Shown: positions 34,010 through 43,095 of the stretch, in pieces | Layout of the letters: each line of letters starts with the position of its first letter | Position numbering within the stretch: the first letter of the stretch is position 1 | Assembly: GCA_937992055.1 (NCBI GenBank) | Contig: CALKLQ010000034.1 | Coordinates: 1 to 52,615, forward strand | DNA: 52,615 nucleotides | Reading direction: 5' to 3' | DNA from: an uncultured Clostridia bacterium | GTDB lineage: Bacteria > Bacillota > Clostridia > Christensenellales > UBA1242 | Notes under the pieces: model-generated | Database searches by the model: none | Seen by the model: the letters and a program-made list of their open reading frames with translations, nothing else | What the model was told of the DNA's origin: nothing | Position numbers and translations under genes: made by a program

Positions 34010-35404
34010 CTAACTCAATTTTTCTAAACATCTGTTGTAATATACATAAGAAACCTTATCCTCTTTAATAGATTTGAGAATGCTGGCAAATAAATTTTTT
34101 GCCTTTTCAATTTCATTATCATCAAATGCTCTTACAGCGCTCTCAAAAACACTTTTTTTCATAATTAATTTTTCTCTTTTACTTTTGTCATAAACGTCTA
34201 AATCTTCAAAAACAAAAAGAGATTCTTGTTTAAATTTTAAGTTCCCAATATATCTATATGACAGGTTATAGCCAGCAGGGAGCGCATTAAGCGTCCTTTT
34301 TGAAAAGATTACAAAGGTTCCAAAATATTTGTTCACTTCATCCATTTTAGATGCCAAATTAACACTATCTGAAATAATTGTAAGTGATTTTCTTGCCTCT
34401 TCACCAACAACACCGAAAATAACTTCACCTGTATTTATCGAAATTCCCACCTTCATGTCAGGCAATTTCTTTTGCTTGAAATTTTTATCTTCTATTGCCA
34501 AAAATATTGCTCGTGAACATTCTATGGCTTGTTCAGGTTTTGAAAAAACAGCTAAAATCCCATCTCCCAAATACTTATCTACAAAGCCATTAAATTTTCT
34601 TATTATTGGGGAAATTGTATTTAAATATGAATTAATAAAATTAAAATTTTCTTCTAAAGAAAGACTTGAGCTCAAAGCGGTAGAATTTCTAATATCACAA
34701 AACATTGTGGTGACTTCTTTTTGCACCTGATTACCAAGTTCCAACTCCAAAATATTATTTTTACCAAAAAATTTTAAAAACTGTTTGGGAATAAACTTTT
34801 CATATTCAGAATTTGTTTGCCTTAAGACACTCTCCTTTTGTCGATAATTTTCATTTATTTTATTAAGGGCAAATTCAATTTCTTTAAACTGTCTTGTTCC
34901 ACCAACACTAATCCTATCTTTCACTTTTCCATCGCTCAATCTATAAACGGCTTTTTCCACCTTTTTTAAAGGTCTGCAAACCCAATTAAAAACAAAAAAC
35001 AAAATTAAAAGATAAATCAATGTGATCAGTATTAACCATAGATAATTATTATTGTTGTTTTGGGACACTTTTAACGCCACTCTTATTGCAACTAAAGCAG
35101 GTTGATCATAGTTATTAATATTAAATAGGACATAGGTAACCGTTGCAAATATCAAAGTTAGAGGCACTGTTATAAAAAATAACATAATATTAAAGCTTTG
35201 AGTTTTTAAAAATTTAATATATAAAAAGGTTCCAAAGAATAATGCTAACAGGAAAAATGCCAACGCCAAATAAGATAAAAAATTAAAATTTAGCCTAAAT
35301 GCGCCGTTTGAATAAATTGCTCCCCATAAAAATCTAAAAGTCAAGATACTTGCAAAAGCAAAGATAATAAACAAAATTAAAAAGATTTTTGTAATTGTTT
35401 TCAT
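34010..35404 (-). CDS. Membrane class III adenylate/guanylate cyclase
   Basis: This 464-aa protein has four predicted membrane helices (about 5-27, 43-63, 72-94, 121-142), a HAMP-like segment (about 143-195, RPLKKVEKAVYRLSDG) and a class III cyclase domain (about 225-380). The metal-binding aspartates are D237 (MFCDIRNST) and D281 (KYLGDGILAVF), and the VGISINTGEVIFGVVG region is conserved. It should make cAMP or cGMP; I cannot assign the base. A helical tail follows (about 410-464). It stands 37 nt upstream of ytfI and may be co-transcribed with gerW and dacF. Confidence 0.88.
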   Translation of the reverse strand: MKTITKIFLILFIIFAFASILTFRFLWGAIYSNGAFRLNFNFLSYLALAFFLLALFFGTFLYIKFLKTQSFNIMLFFITVPLTLIFATVTYVLFNINNYDQPALVAIRVALKVSQNNNNNYLWLILITLIYLLILFFVFNWVCRPLKKVEKAVYRLSDGKVKDRISVGGTRQFKEIEFALNKINENYRQKESVLRQTNSEYEKFIPKQFLKFFGKNNILELELGNQVQKEVTTMFCDIRNSTALSSSLSLEENFNFINSYLNTISPIIRKFNGFVDKYLGDGILAVFSKPEQAIECSRAIFLAIEDKNFKQKKLPDMKVGISINTGEVIFGVVGEEARKSLTIISDSVNLASKMDEVNKYFGTFVIFSKRTLNALPAGYNLSYRYIGNLKFKQESLFVFEDLDVYDKSKREKLIMKKSVFESAVRAFDDNEIEKAKNLFASILKSIKEDKVSYVYYNRCLEKLS

Positions 35405-35494
35405 ATTTGCTATTGTGTTTTAATGAAATAAAAATATTCAATACATGAATAAAATTTACCCTTTCAAGCCAAATTAAAACAAAAGGAGAACAAA

Positions 35495-35935
35495 ATGGAC
35501 AACTTCCAAAAATTTTTAAATTCTATCTATCAAAACATTTCTACTGCTATTCAATCTATTGAGGATATAACACCTAATGTAAAAAACACAAGTTTAAAAG
35601 AGGAACTTGCAACTGAAAACTCAAATTATTTAGTTTTGCAGAAAGAATGTGAAGCTATAGCTAAAGCGGAATCAATAGACATAAAGGATAACGACTGGTT
35701 TGAAAAAGCTAGACTTTTTACCACAATAAAAATGACTACAACTTTTGACAAAACAACTAGAAACATAACCGAAAAACTTCTCATAGGCACAATAATGGGA
35801 GTTATAACTTGTTATAAAGATCAATGCGACTATGAAGGTGTTTCCACAGAACTAATGGAATTAAGTAAAAAACTTTTAAGCTTAGAAGAGGAAAATTTTA
35901 ATAATTTAAAAAAATATCTTTGTGTTAAAGATTAA
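35495..35935 (+). CDS. Helical-bundle protein of unknown function
   Basis: A 146-aa, strongly helical protein (NISTAIQSIEDITPNV; SNYLVLQKECEAIAKA; TELMELSKKLLSLEEENFNNLKKYL). The pattern suggests a four-helix bundle, perhaps ferritin-like or DUF2383-like, but no metal-binding Glu/His set is convincing. AAAGGAGAA precedes the ATG. It is transcribed divergently from the cyclase and lies just before yunB. Confidence 0.65.
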   Translation: MDNFQKFLNSIYQNISTAIQSIEDITPNVKNTSLKEELATENSNYLVLQKECEAIAKAESIDIKDNDWFEKARLFTTIKMTTTFDKTTRNITEKLLIGTIMGVITCYKDQCDYEGVSTELMELSKKLLSLEEENFNNLKKYLCVKD

Positions 35936-35986
35936 GCCTGTCCAAATATAGGTTTTATATGCATTTTTTTAAACATATAATACCTC

Positions 35987-36652
35987 ATGAGAAAAAAGGG
36001 ACTTTTAAAAAAACTTAATAAAAAGGTATACATTTTTCTTTTAATAATCACGCTTCTTCTTTGTGGATGCTTTTCCTATTTAAATTATGTTGTTAACCCT
36101 ATAATTATTGAATCAAGTAGCGCAAAAGTTCGTTCCCTTTCTCAAGATGCAATCAATACCGCGGTTTTTGAAGTTATAAAAGATTCAACAATATATGATA
36201 CACTAATCCATATATTACGAAACGAAGAAGGTGAAATTATCATGATATCTAGTAATTCAGTTCAAATAAATTCACTCTCTAGAGATATCATTGAAAATGC
36301 ACAATTAAAGTTAGAAAAAATGGGTGCCAGTGGGGTTAATATCCCAGTAGGAACTTTCACTGGCATGCCCATTTTTGTTGGTAAAGGACCAAGTGTGAAA
36401 CTAAGGCTATTACCTATTGGAACCATAAATTGTAGCTTTTCTTCTAGATTTGTCACCGCAGGCATAAATCAAACAAACCATAGAATCTACATTGAGGTAT
36501 CAACCAAGGTAAATGTTATTTTGCCAACAGCTAGTGAAGTTGTGAACACAAAGACTCAAATTATGATTGCGGAAAACATTATAATTGGAAAGGTTCCACA
36601 AACCTATCTTAATTCTAGCGAAATTAGCGATATGCTAAACCTTGTACCTTAA
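35987..36652 (+). CDS. yunB: Sporulation protein YunB
   Basis: The 221-aa protein has one N-terminal membrane helix (VYIFLLIITLLLCGCFSYL) and matches YunB: VNPIIIESSSAKVRSLSQDAINTAV, then VNIPVGTFTGMPIFVGKGPSVKL and the QTNHRIYIEVSTKVNVILP segment. YunB is a mother-cell (sigma-E) sporulation protein in Bacillus. No clear ribosome binding site is seen. A strong hairpin follows the stop. Confidence 0.92.
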   Translation: MRKKGLLKKLNKKVYIFLLIITLLLCGCFSYLNYVVNPIIIESSSAKVRSLSQDAINTAVFEVIKDSTIYDTLIHILRNEEGEIIMISSNSVQINSLSRDIIENAQLKLEKMGASGVNIPVGTFTGMPIFVGKGPSVKLRLLPIGTINCSFSSRFVTAGINQTNHRIYIEVSTKVNVILPTASEVVNTKTQIMIAENIIIGKVPQTYLNSSEISDMLNLVP

Positions 36653-36654
36653 TA

Positions 36655-36691
36655 AAATGCATAATACTACATTTAGTAGTATTATGCATTT
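36655..36691. terminator. Bidirectional hairpin between yunB and plsY
   Basis: A perfect 16-bp stem with a 5-nt loop (AAATGCATAATACTAC-ATTTA and complement) starts 3 nt after the yunB stop in the gap between two convergent genes. It ends in TTT/AAA only, but the stem is long and its place fits a shared terminator. Confidence 0.75.
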
Positions 36692-36745
36692 ATATTTTAT
36701 AAAAGCGTAAAAATGCTTTTTAATTTAAAATTTTTAATATTGTTT

Positions 36746-37408
36746 TTATTTTTCCTTATTTTTCAACTTTTTCTTTTTAAAAGCCTTTTTTAAATTCACC
36801 TTATTTTCCTTTCCCCACAACAATCTTGCAATGTTTTTTCTATGCATAAACCAAGCCATAAAAAATAGAACAAACAAAAGGCAAGTTATTGGAATGCAAC
36901 CTGTATGTTTTGTCGATTCCAAAACAGTTAAAATTGTGATAAAAATAAATGAGGCCACTGCACCATAATCAAAAATGCAAAGATAAATAAAAGAAATTGC
37001 AAAAGCTATTAAGGTCCAAACTGGATTCGCAACTGCATAAATTCCTAAAATACATGCAACTCCCTTTCCGCCCTTAAATTTATAAATTATTGGAAAATTG
37101 TGTCCTAGCACACAGCTTAAACCGCCAACATAAAGTCCTATTATACTTTGATTTGAAGCCATATCTCCACCAAAAACATAAAAGCCTATTATAGATGAAA
37201 CCGCACCTTTTATCACATCTAAAACCAGGGTTAAAAGTCCATATTTGAAGCCAAAAGTTCTCAGCATGTTCATTGTGCCAGGATTTCCGCTTCCATGTTG
37301 GGTTATATCATTTTTTAAAAATCTTGAAATAATACGTGCAAAATTAATATTGCCTATAAAATAGCCAATAAGTACCACTCCAACATATTTTAAAATTTCG
37401 ACAAACAT
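36746..37408 (-). CDS. plsY: Acyl-phosphate:glycerol-3-phosphate acyltransferase PlsY
   Basis: PlsY makes lysophosphatidate at the membrane, the first acylation of phospholipid synthesis. The 220-aa protein has about five membrane helices and the three motifs: NINFARIISRF near the first helix, SGNPGTMNMLRTFG, and FKGGKGVACILG with HNFPIIYKFKGGKG. The C-terminus is very lysine-rich. It abuts der (1-nt overlap). Confidence 0.95.
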   Translation of the reverse strand: MFVEILKYVGVVLIGYFIGNINFARIISRFLKNDITQHGSGNPGTMNMLRTFGFKYGLLTLVLDVIKGAVSSIIGFYVFGGDMASNQSIIGLYVGGLSCVLGHNFPIIYKFKGGKGVACILGIYAVANPVWTLIAFAISFIYLCIFDYGAVASFIFITILTVLESTKHTGCIPITCLLFVLFFMAWFMHRKNIARLLWGKENKVNLKKAFKKKKLKNKEK

Positions 37409-38724
37409 TATTTTTCCTCTTTATTTTTTAAAATAAATTTAATTGGAGTACCTGTAAAGTCAACCGCTTTTCTAATAAAATTTTCCAAATATCTTTCGTA
37501 AGAAAAGTGCATAAGCGAGGCATCGTTCACAAAAAGTACAAATGTAGGAGGATTGGTCTGCGCCTGAGTAATGTAATTTATTTTCAGTTTTTTTCCATTT
37601 CTATAAGGTGGTTCATTGTTTAAAATTGCATTAGACAAAATTTCATTCAATACACCAGTGTTAATTCTTTTACTTGAATTACTATAAGAATCATACGCGC
37701 TTTTCATAATTTCACCGAATCTTTGTCCTGTAAGTGCGGAAACAAAAATTAAATTATAATAACTCATAAAAGATAGTTTTTCATCTAACAACTTTTTAAA
37801 CTTATTTTGGGTATTTTGATTTTTTTCAACTTTATCCCACTTGTTTAAAACAATTACGCTTGGTTTTCCCTGCTCATGCACCAATCCAGCAATTCTTATA
37901 TCCTGCTCAGAAATCTCCTCTGCTGCATCAAAAACGATCAAAACAACATCTGCCCTTTCAATTGCATCTAAGGTTCTCAAAACACTATATCCCTCAATGC
38001 TTTGATTATCATAGCTTCGTTGTCTTCTTAATCCCGCAGTGTCAATGAGCATACAATTTTTCTTTTCCCATCGAAAAGGAGTATCAATTGCATCACGAGT
38101 TGTTCCAGCCACATCGCTTACAACAACTCTGTCTTCACCTAAAATTTTGTTTATTATTGAGCTTTTACCCGCATTAGGGCGTCCTACAACCGCTATTTTT
38201 AAAAATTCTTCATCATTATTTAAGACTCTTTCATTAAAATAAGATACTATTTTATCTAGCACCTCACCCAGCCCTTTGCTTTGTGCGCAAGAAATAGGAA
38301 AAGGTTCTCCTAGACCCAACGCATAAAACTCATAAGTTTTGTCTACCTCAAAATTATCTAATTTATTTACAACCAAAATAACATTTTTCTTGCTACGTCT
38401 TAAGAAGGTGGCAACTTCCTCATCATTATGAGTCATACCCTCTCTTCCATCCACCATAAACAAAACTACATGGGCATGTTCAACTGCAATTTTTGCTTGT
38501 AATAAAATATCTTTTTGGAAAACATCATCACTGCCATAATCTAATCCACCAGTATCAACTAACCTAAAAGAAAACCCAGCCCATTCTGCATTTCCATAAA
38601 TTCTATCCCTAGTAACTCCAGGGGTATCATCTACTATGCTAATGCGCTTTCCGCAAATTTTATTAAAAAAAGTACTTTTGCCAACATTGGGTTTTCCAAT
38701 AATGGCTACAAGTGGAGTTTCCAT
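37408..38724 (-). CDS. der: Ribosome-assembly GTPase Der (EngA)
   Basis: Der has two tandem GTPase domains and is essential for 50S maturation. The 438-aa protein has G1 GKPNVGKSTFF near residue 9 and a second G1 GRPNAGKSSIINK near 180, with DTGGLDYG and DTAGLRRQ as the G3 motifs, NKLD and NKWDK as G4, and a C-terminal KH-like domain (about 350-438). ATG 38724 follows GAGGTAAAA. Confidence 0.97.
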   Translation of the reverse strand: METPLVAIIGKPNVGKSTFFNKICGKRISIVDDTPGVTRDRIYGNAEWAGFSFRLVDTGGLDYGSDDVFQKDILLQAKIAVEHAHVVLFMVDGREGMTHNDEEVATFLRRSKKNVILVVNKLDNFEVDKTYEFYALGLGEPFPISCAQSKGLGEVLDKIVSYFNERVLNNDEEFLKIAVVGRPNAGKSSIINKILGEDRVVVSDVAGTTRDAIDTPFRWEKKNCMLIDTAGLRRQRSYDNQSIEGYSVLRTLDAIERADVVLIVFDAAEEISEQDIRIAGLVHEQGKPSVIVLNKWDKVEKNQNTQNKFKKLLDEKLSFMSYYNLIFVSALTGQRFGEIMKSAYDSYSNSSKRINTGVLNEILSNAILNNEPPYRNGKKLKINYITQAQTNPPTFVLFVNDASLMHFSYERYLENFIRKAVDFTGTPIKFILKNKEEK

Positions 38725-38790
38725 TTTTACCTCAAAAAAATATACTACAAAATATTGTAGCACATTTTAAATTTATTTAAAACAAAAATT

Positions 38791-40115
38791 TTAGAAATCT
38801 ATGTTTTTAAGTGTTTTCACTAGCCAATCATAAACATTTTTTATTGACTCAAGGCTTACCCTTTCATTTATCGTATGCATATCTAAAATTGTTGCCCCAA
38901 TCACACAAACTTCACAATCTTTTATATTTTCTGCAAAAATTCCTCCTTCCAATCCAGCATGAATAGATTTTTCAAACGAGTTTTTATTAGTTTTTAAAAG
39001 TGTATTTAAAAGACTATTTTTCTTAGATTTTTCAAAAAATGGCTTATTATCCAAGATGTTTATCTTGCTATTTTTAAAATGATTTTTTAATTCCTGCAAA
39101 AATTCTTTTTGTAAAGATTTTTTATTACACCTCAAAGAGAGTTTTATTTTGTTATTTTCTGGACTAATGAAATATATATTACAAGAACAAATAACCTCTT
39201 CACCATCTTTTTTTATAACACCATTTTTAAATGATTTTAATTCATTTACAAAATTAACATCTAAAACAGAATTTACCTTTTTTTTGAAATACTAGTTATT
39301 ATATTTTCACCTGTTTGTTTGTTTTTTCTTTGAATATAGCATTCAAAGTTTTTCAAATCAAAAGTATCGTCTGAAAATGTGACATTTATTTCACTAGGTA
39401 AAACATTACTTTTTACCTCTAAATTGATGTCATGAATTACAATTTTTTTATCTTCAAAGTAATCAAAAAACAGTGAAATGGGGTTTAATCTTCCCTTGTC
39501 AACATCATCACCTGAATGTCCACTTTTAAAGTTATGAATTTCTAGATGATAAGCCTGACAAGGTTCTATTTCTCTTATAACATTTTCAAATACAACCTCA
39601 ATTTCCGACATAGATGCACTAGAAGTTATAATCTCATTTTGCTCACTGCCATCCAAACTTAAAATATGCTTTGCCTTTAATTTAGAATAATCTAAATTAC
39701 TTGCGCCATTCATTGTTGTTTCCTCTTCAGTTGTAAAAACCGCTTCAATATTCATTGGAAAATTCTCATCAAGAATAGACAAAATCATGGCCACTCCAAT
39801 CCCGTTGTCTGCACCAAGGCTTGTATCTATTGCATGCAAATATCCATTTTCATTTAATACTTCAATACCTTGAATATCAAAATCAAATTTAGAGTTTTTT
39901 GATTTTACACAAACCATGTCAGTATGCGCTTGAAGCATTATAGGAGAACAAGAAGAGGTCTGTTTTTTAATTATGACATTATTAAATGAGTCTTTATAAA
40001 ATTCTAAACCTCTTATCTTTGCAAAATTGCATAAATAATTAGCAATGTTTTGTTCTTTTGCAGAACATCTTGGAACTTTTGAAATTTCTTTAAAATAATC
40101 AAGTGTTTTATTCAT
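38791..40115 (-). pseudogene. pepD: Xaa-His dipeptidase PepD, interrupted by a frameshift
   Basis: Family M20 aminoacyl-histidine dipeptidase. The first part (39273-40115, 280 aa) holds the metal and catalytic motifs LQAHTDMVCV, LGADNGIGVAM, TTEEETTMNG and SLDGSE. It stops after a run of eight A on the minus strand (39278-39285). One extra A there would join it to the rest: KVNSVLDVNFVNELKS..., then GLEGGIFAEN and DMHTINE, ending at 38791. The joined protein would be about 441 aa. Causes could be mutation, a homopolymer sequencing error or slippage on A8. Confidence 0.82.
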
Positions 40116-42170
40116 TTACCTCACCTTAGACTTCAATAATAACATTGAATTTAAAACCAATAATATTGTCAAACCGACATCTGCTAATACGGCAAGCCAC
40201 ATAAATGAAAGCCCAAAAGCTGATAACATTAAAAATAATAACTTTGTAACAAGAGCAACTATTAAATTTATTTTAATTTTCTTGCAGGTCTTTTTAGCAA
40301 CCTTATGAGCCATAACTATGTTTTCTGGCTCATCACCTATAATAACAATGTCTGCGTTTTCAGTTGTAATATCATTCCCATTTTTAGCCATTGCTATTCC
40401 CACATCACAAATCGCAATAGCTCCAGCATCGTTTAATCCATCCCCAACAAAAGCAGTTTTATTATGCAAGCTTTTTTCTTTTAACAACTCAACTTTTTGT
40501 TCTGGTAAAAGTTCAAAATAACATTCATCGAATCTCAATGCATTAGATATGGTTTCCGCGCTTGTCTTTCCATCTCCAGTCATCATAATTGTTTTAATTT
40601 TATTTTCTTTTAAATAGTCAATAAACATTTTAGCCGAGCTTTTTATTTTGTCTTTCAAACTCACATATCCAACAAATTTATCATTAATCGCAACGCATAC
40701 TATTGTTCCATCTTTAATTTCATAATCAAATTTGATATTATTATTTTCTAAAAATCTTATTCCTCCTATAAGAATGTTATTGCCATCAATTTTACATGAA
40801 ATACCATTTCCAGCAATTTCTTTATAATCCATTATTTTATTTGTATCTATTTCAATATCAAAATTACTAAGAATTGACCTAGCTATAGGGTGATTAGACA
40901 ACGCTTCACCATGACATAAAACACTTATAAATTCTTTTTCATCGATTGATGTTACAACTTTATCTACAAAAAACTTTCCATAAGTTATTGTACCCGTTTT
41001 ATCACAAACAAAAATTTTAGCATCATTTAAATTTTCTAAAAATTCATTACCTTTAACCAAAATACCGTTTTTTGCACATAATCCATGTCCACAAAAAAAG
41101 GTCAAAGGTATGGAAATAATTACTGCGCAAGGACATGATAAGACCAAAAATGAAAGAGCTCTATAAATGTAGTTCATCCATTCTCCATTGAATAATGGAG
41201 GAACAAAAGCTATTAAAACAGCCAAAATAAAAACTATGGGAGTGTAAACCTTAGAAAACTTAGTAATAAATTTGTCAGATTTAGATTTGTCCTTTTTGCC
41301 TTGAGCAATCAATTCTAAAATTTTGACTGAATTAGAATTTTCATAGCCTTCTAAAGCTTTTGCTTTTATTAATCCGCTAACAACAATACTACTACTTGTA
41401 ATTTTTTGACCAACAGAAAGATTTACACTAGCAAATTCGCCCGTCAAGGAGGAAAGGTCAAAATCACCTTCGCCTTCCAAAATCTCAGCTTCAACCGGGC
41501 ACATTTCACCCGCCTTTAAAATTAAAATATCACCAATTCTAATGTCTTTATATTCAAGCTTAACAAGATTATTTTCTCTAAGCACAGAGCAAAACTTTTC
41601 AAGTGAATTTATAGAATTTAAAATTTCATTTGTAGTTTTTTCAACGCTAATGTGTTCCAATAATTCACCAATTTGAAAAAGTATCATAACCAAACAAGCT
41701 TCTAAGTACTCTCCTATTGCAAAAGCTCCTAAGGTTGCTATACTCATAAGCATATTTTCATTAAAAAAACTTTTGTTTTTAAATAAATTTTTTGTTGCTT
41801 TGAAAATGATGTCATAGCCACAAAATAAATAGGAAATCACAAAAAAGGCTAGTTTAACATAAAAATTTTTAAAGCATATACCCAAAATTAAAAAGACTAT
41901 TGCTAGAATTATTTTACCTAAAAGAAACCAATTAAATTTTATATGATTTTGTTCTTTATGTAGTTCTTCCACAATTGCATCTTTTTCCACCTCACCTACA
42001 AGTTCCCTAATTTTTTTCAGTTCAATAGGTTGTCTACTTGAAATTGTCAAGGTTTTCATTGCAAAGTTACAATCGGCACTTTCAATTTCCGCTTGGTTAC
42101 AAAGATGATTTTGCACTTCAAGTGCGCAATTAGGACAATCTAAATTTAATATTTTGTAGCTAATTTTCAT
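40116..42170 (-). CDS. Heavy-metal P1B-type ATPase (Cd/Zn/Pb efflux, CadA/ZntA-like)
   Basis: This 684-aa membrane pump exports soft divalent metals. It has an N-terminal heavy-metal domain with C12-P-N-C15, about eight membrane helices, the actuator TGE (243-245), the CPC metal site S-C346-P-C348, the phosphorylation motif D390-KTGT, TGDG, and GDGLNDAGAIA. CPC and the CadC-like repressor next to it favour Cd/Zn/Pb over Cu. ATG 42170 follows TGGAGGAAG; the gene overlaps the repressor gene by 11 nt. Confidence 0.94.
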   Translation of the reverse strand: MKISYKILNLDCPNCALEVQNHLCNQAEIESADCNFAMKTLTISSRQPIELKKIRELVGEVEKDAIVEELHKEQNHIKFNWFLLGKIILAIVFLILGICFKNFYVKLAFFVISYLFCGYDIIFKATKNLFKNKSFFNENMLMSIATLGAFAIGEYLEACLVMILFQIGELLEHISVEKTTNEILNSINSLEKFCSVLRENNLVKLEYKDIRIGDILILKAGEMCPVEAEILEGEGDFDLSSLTGEFASVNLSVGQKITSSSIVVSGLIKAKALEGYENSNSVKILELIAQGKKDKSKSDKFITKFSKVYTPIVFILAVLIAFVPPLFNGEWMNYIYRALSFLVLSCPCAVIISIPLTFFCGHGLCAKNGILVKGNEFLENLNDAKIFVCDKTGTITYGKFFVDKVVTSIDEKEFISVLCHGEALSNHPIARSILSNFDIEIDTNKIMDYKEIAGNGISCKIDGNNILIGGIRFLENNNIKFDYEIKDGTIVCVAINDKFVGYVSLKDKIKSSAKMFIDYLKENKIKTIMMTGDGKTSAETISNALRFDECYFELLPEQKVELLKEKSLHNKTAFVGDGLNDAGAIAICDVGIAMAKNGNDITTENADIVIIGDEPENIVMAHKVAKKTCKKIKINLIVALVTKLLFLMLSAFGLSFMWLAVLADVGLTILLVLNSMLLLKSKVR

Positions 42171-42513
42171 TTTCTTCCTCCAAAACATGCTCTTGAACTA
42201 TATCCAATATCTTTTTAACATGATCGTCTTTTAGAAAATAAAAAACCCTATTCCCTTCTTTTCTAAATCCTATTAGATTAGCCTTACGCAAACTACACAA
42301 TTGATGCGAAATTAAAGATTGCGAAGAGTTTGTCAACTCTTGCAATTCACACACACATTTTTCTTTATCTAATAAACAAAATAAAATTTTTAACCTTGTT
42401 ATGTCAGACATAACTTTTAAAGTTTTAGAAACTTTGCAAACAAGACAAGCATTTTCCTCATTCAATGAAGATACTTTTACGCAATGCTTCTCTTCACATA
42501 AAAAATTTTTCAT
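42160..42513 (-). CDS. ArsR/SmtB-family metal repressor, CadC-like
   Basis: This 117-aa winged-helix repressor has both known metal sites of the family: the alpha-3N site E-K-C53-V-C55-E-L with N-terminal C6 and C11, as in CadC, and the alpha-5 site D96-x-H98-x10-H109-xx-E112, as in SmtB. The DNA-recognition helix is SSQSLISHQLCSLRKANLI. Metal binding would release the operator upstream and induce the efflux ATPase, which is translated from the same mRNA. Confidence 0.92.
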   Translation of the reverse strand: MKNFLCEEKHCVKVSSLNEENACLVCKVSKTLKVMSDITRLKILFCLLDKEKCVCELQELTNSSQSLISHQLCSLRKANLIGFRKEGNRVFYFLKDDHVKKILDIVQEHVLEEENEN

Positions 42514-42524
42514 AAATCCTCACT

Positions 42525-42571
42525 ATATGAATTTTTATTCATATTTAATATATGAAATTTCATTCATATAT
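42525..42571 (-). promoter_or_regulatory. CadC/SmtB-type operators, two inverted repeats
   Basis: Two perfect inverted repeats lie 12 nt upstream of the repressor gene: ATATGAAT-TTTT-ATTCATAT (42525-42544) and ATATATGAA-6 nt-TTCATATAT (42548-42571). Both share the ATGAA/TTCAT half-site typical of ArsR/SmtB operators. They should overlap the promoter and allow autoregulation. Confidence 0.75.
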
Positions 42572-42631
42572 GTCAACAAAAAAAAACAAAAATTATAAAA
42601 GTTTCATAAAAAATGTAATTAAATGTTTATA

Positions 42632-42792
42632 AATATAAACTATAGGAAGTAAAATGTTCGCTTCACTCACATTTATTATTGCTATCGCAATATGCTTGAT
42701 TCCTCAAGCAACTTCCTGTTTGAATAAACATCAGTTTTGCTTGAAAATGCCTGACGGCGCTTTCAGACAAAACTTCAGATAATATAAACTAT
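42632..42792 (+). repeat. Structured intergenic repeat, copy B, flanked by 12-bp direct repeats
   Basis: The element (42644-42780) is flanked by AATATAAACTAT at 42632-42643 and 42781-42792. Its outer stem AGGAAGT/ACTTCCT encloses two perfect hairpins: TATTGC-TATC-GCAATA and GCTTGA-TTCC-TCAAGC. A long imperfect hairpin follows, GTTTTG (42734) to CAAAAC (42773), closed by GCC-TGAC-GGC. The core is homologous to copies A and C. The fold is like a multibranched RNA. Confidence 0.7.
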
Positions 42793-42940
42793 GTGCTGTT
42801 AAAATTTAAACAAGTTAAATTTTAATAAATTCTAACGAATTTGCGTGCTTTGCCCGCCAGGTCATAGTATGTATGACCATCAGTTGTCCGCAAATGTGGC
42901 TTCGTCCCGCTTGCTTCCAACTTCCGATAATATAATCTAT
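42793..42940 (+). repeat. Second structured block, adjacent to copy B
   Basis: This block is bounded on the left by the second AATATAAACTAT and on the right by AATATAATCTAT (42929-42940). It contains the hairpins AAAATTTAA/TTAAATTTT (42801-42823) and GGTCATA-GTATG-TATGACC (42860-42878), the latter enclosed by ATTTGCG/CGCAAAT (42839 and 42889). G+C is locally high. It has no ORF. Confidence 0.6.
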
Positions 42941-43018
42941 AAGTTTAAACAGGATTACTCTTCTCTCAAAAAGAGTATCTTAATCAAATTAAGAGTCTTT
43001 AACATATTATAATTAGTT

Positions 43019-43048
43019 AAAAAAAGGAAGAATTTAAAATTTCTTCCC
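43019..43048 (-). terminator. Terminator of the exported 524-aa protein gene
   Basis: On the minus strand GGAAGAA pairs with TTCTTCC (7 bp, 8-nt loop) and is followed by seven T. It lies about 50 nt after the stop at 43096. Confidence 0.75.
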
Positions 43049-43095
43049 AATAATTTTAAGTATGTTTATAAGTAAATTAATCAATTTTTATAAAG

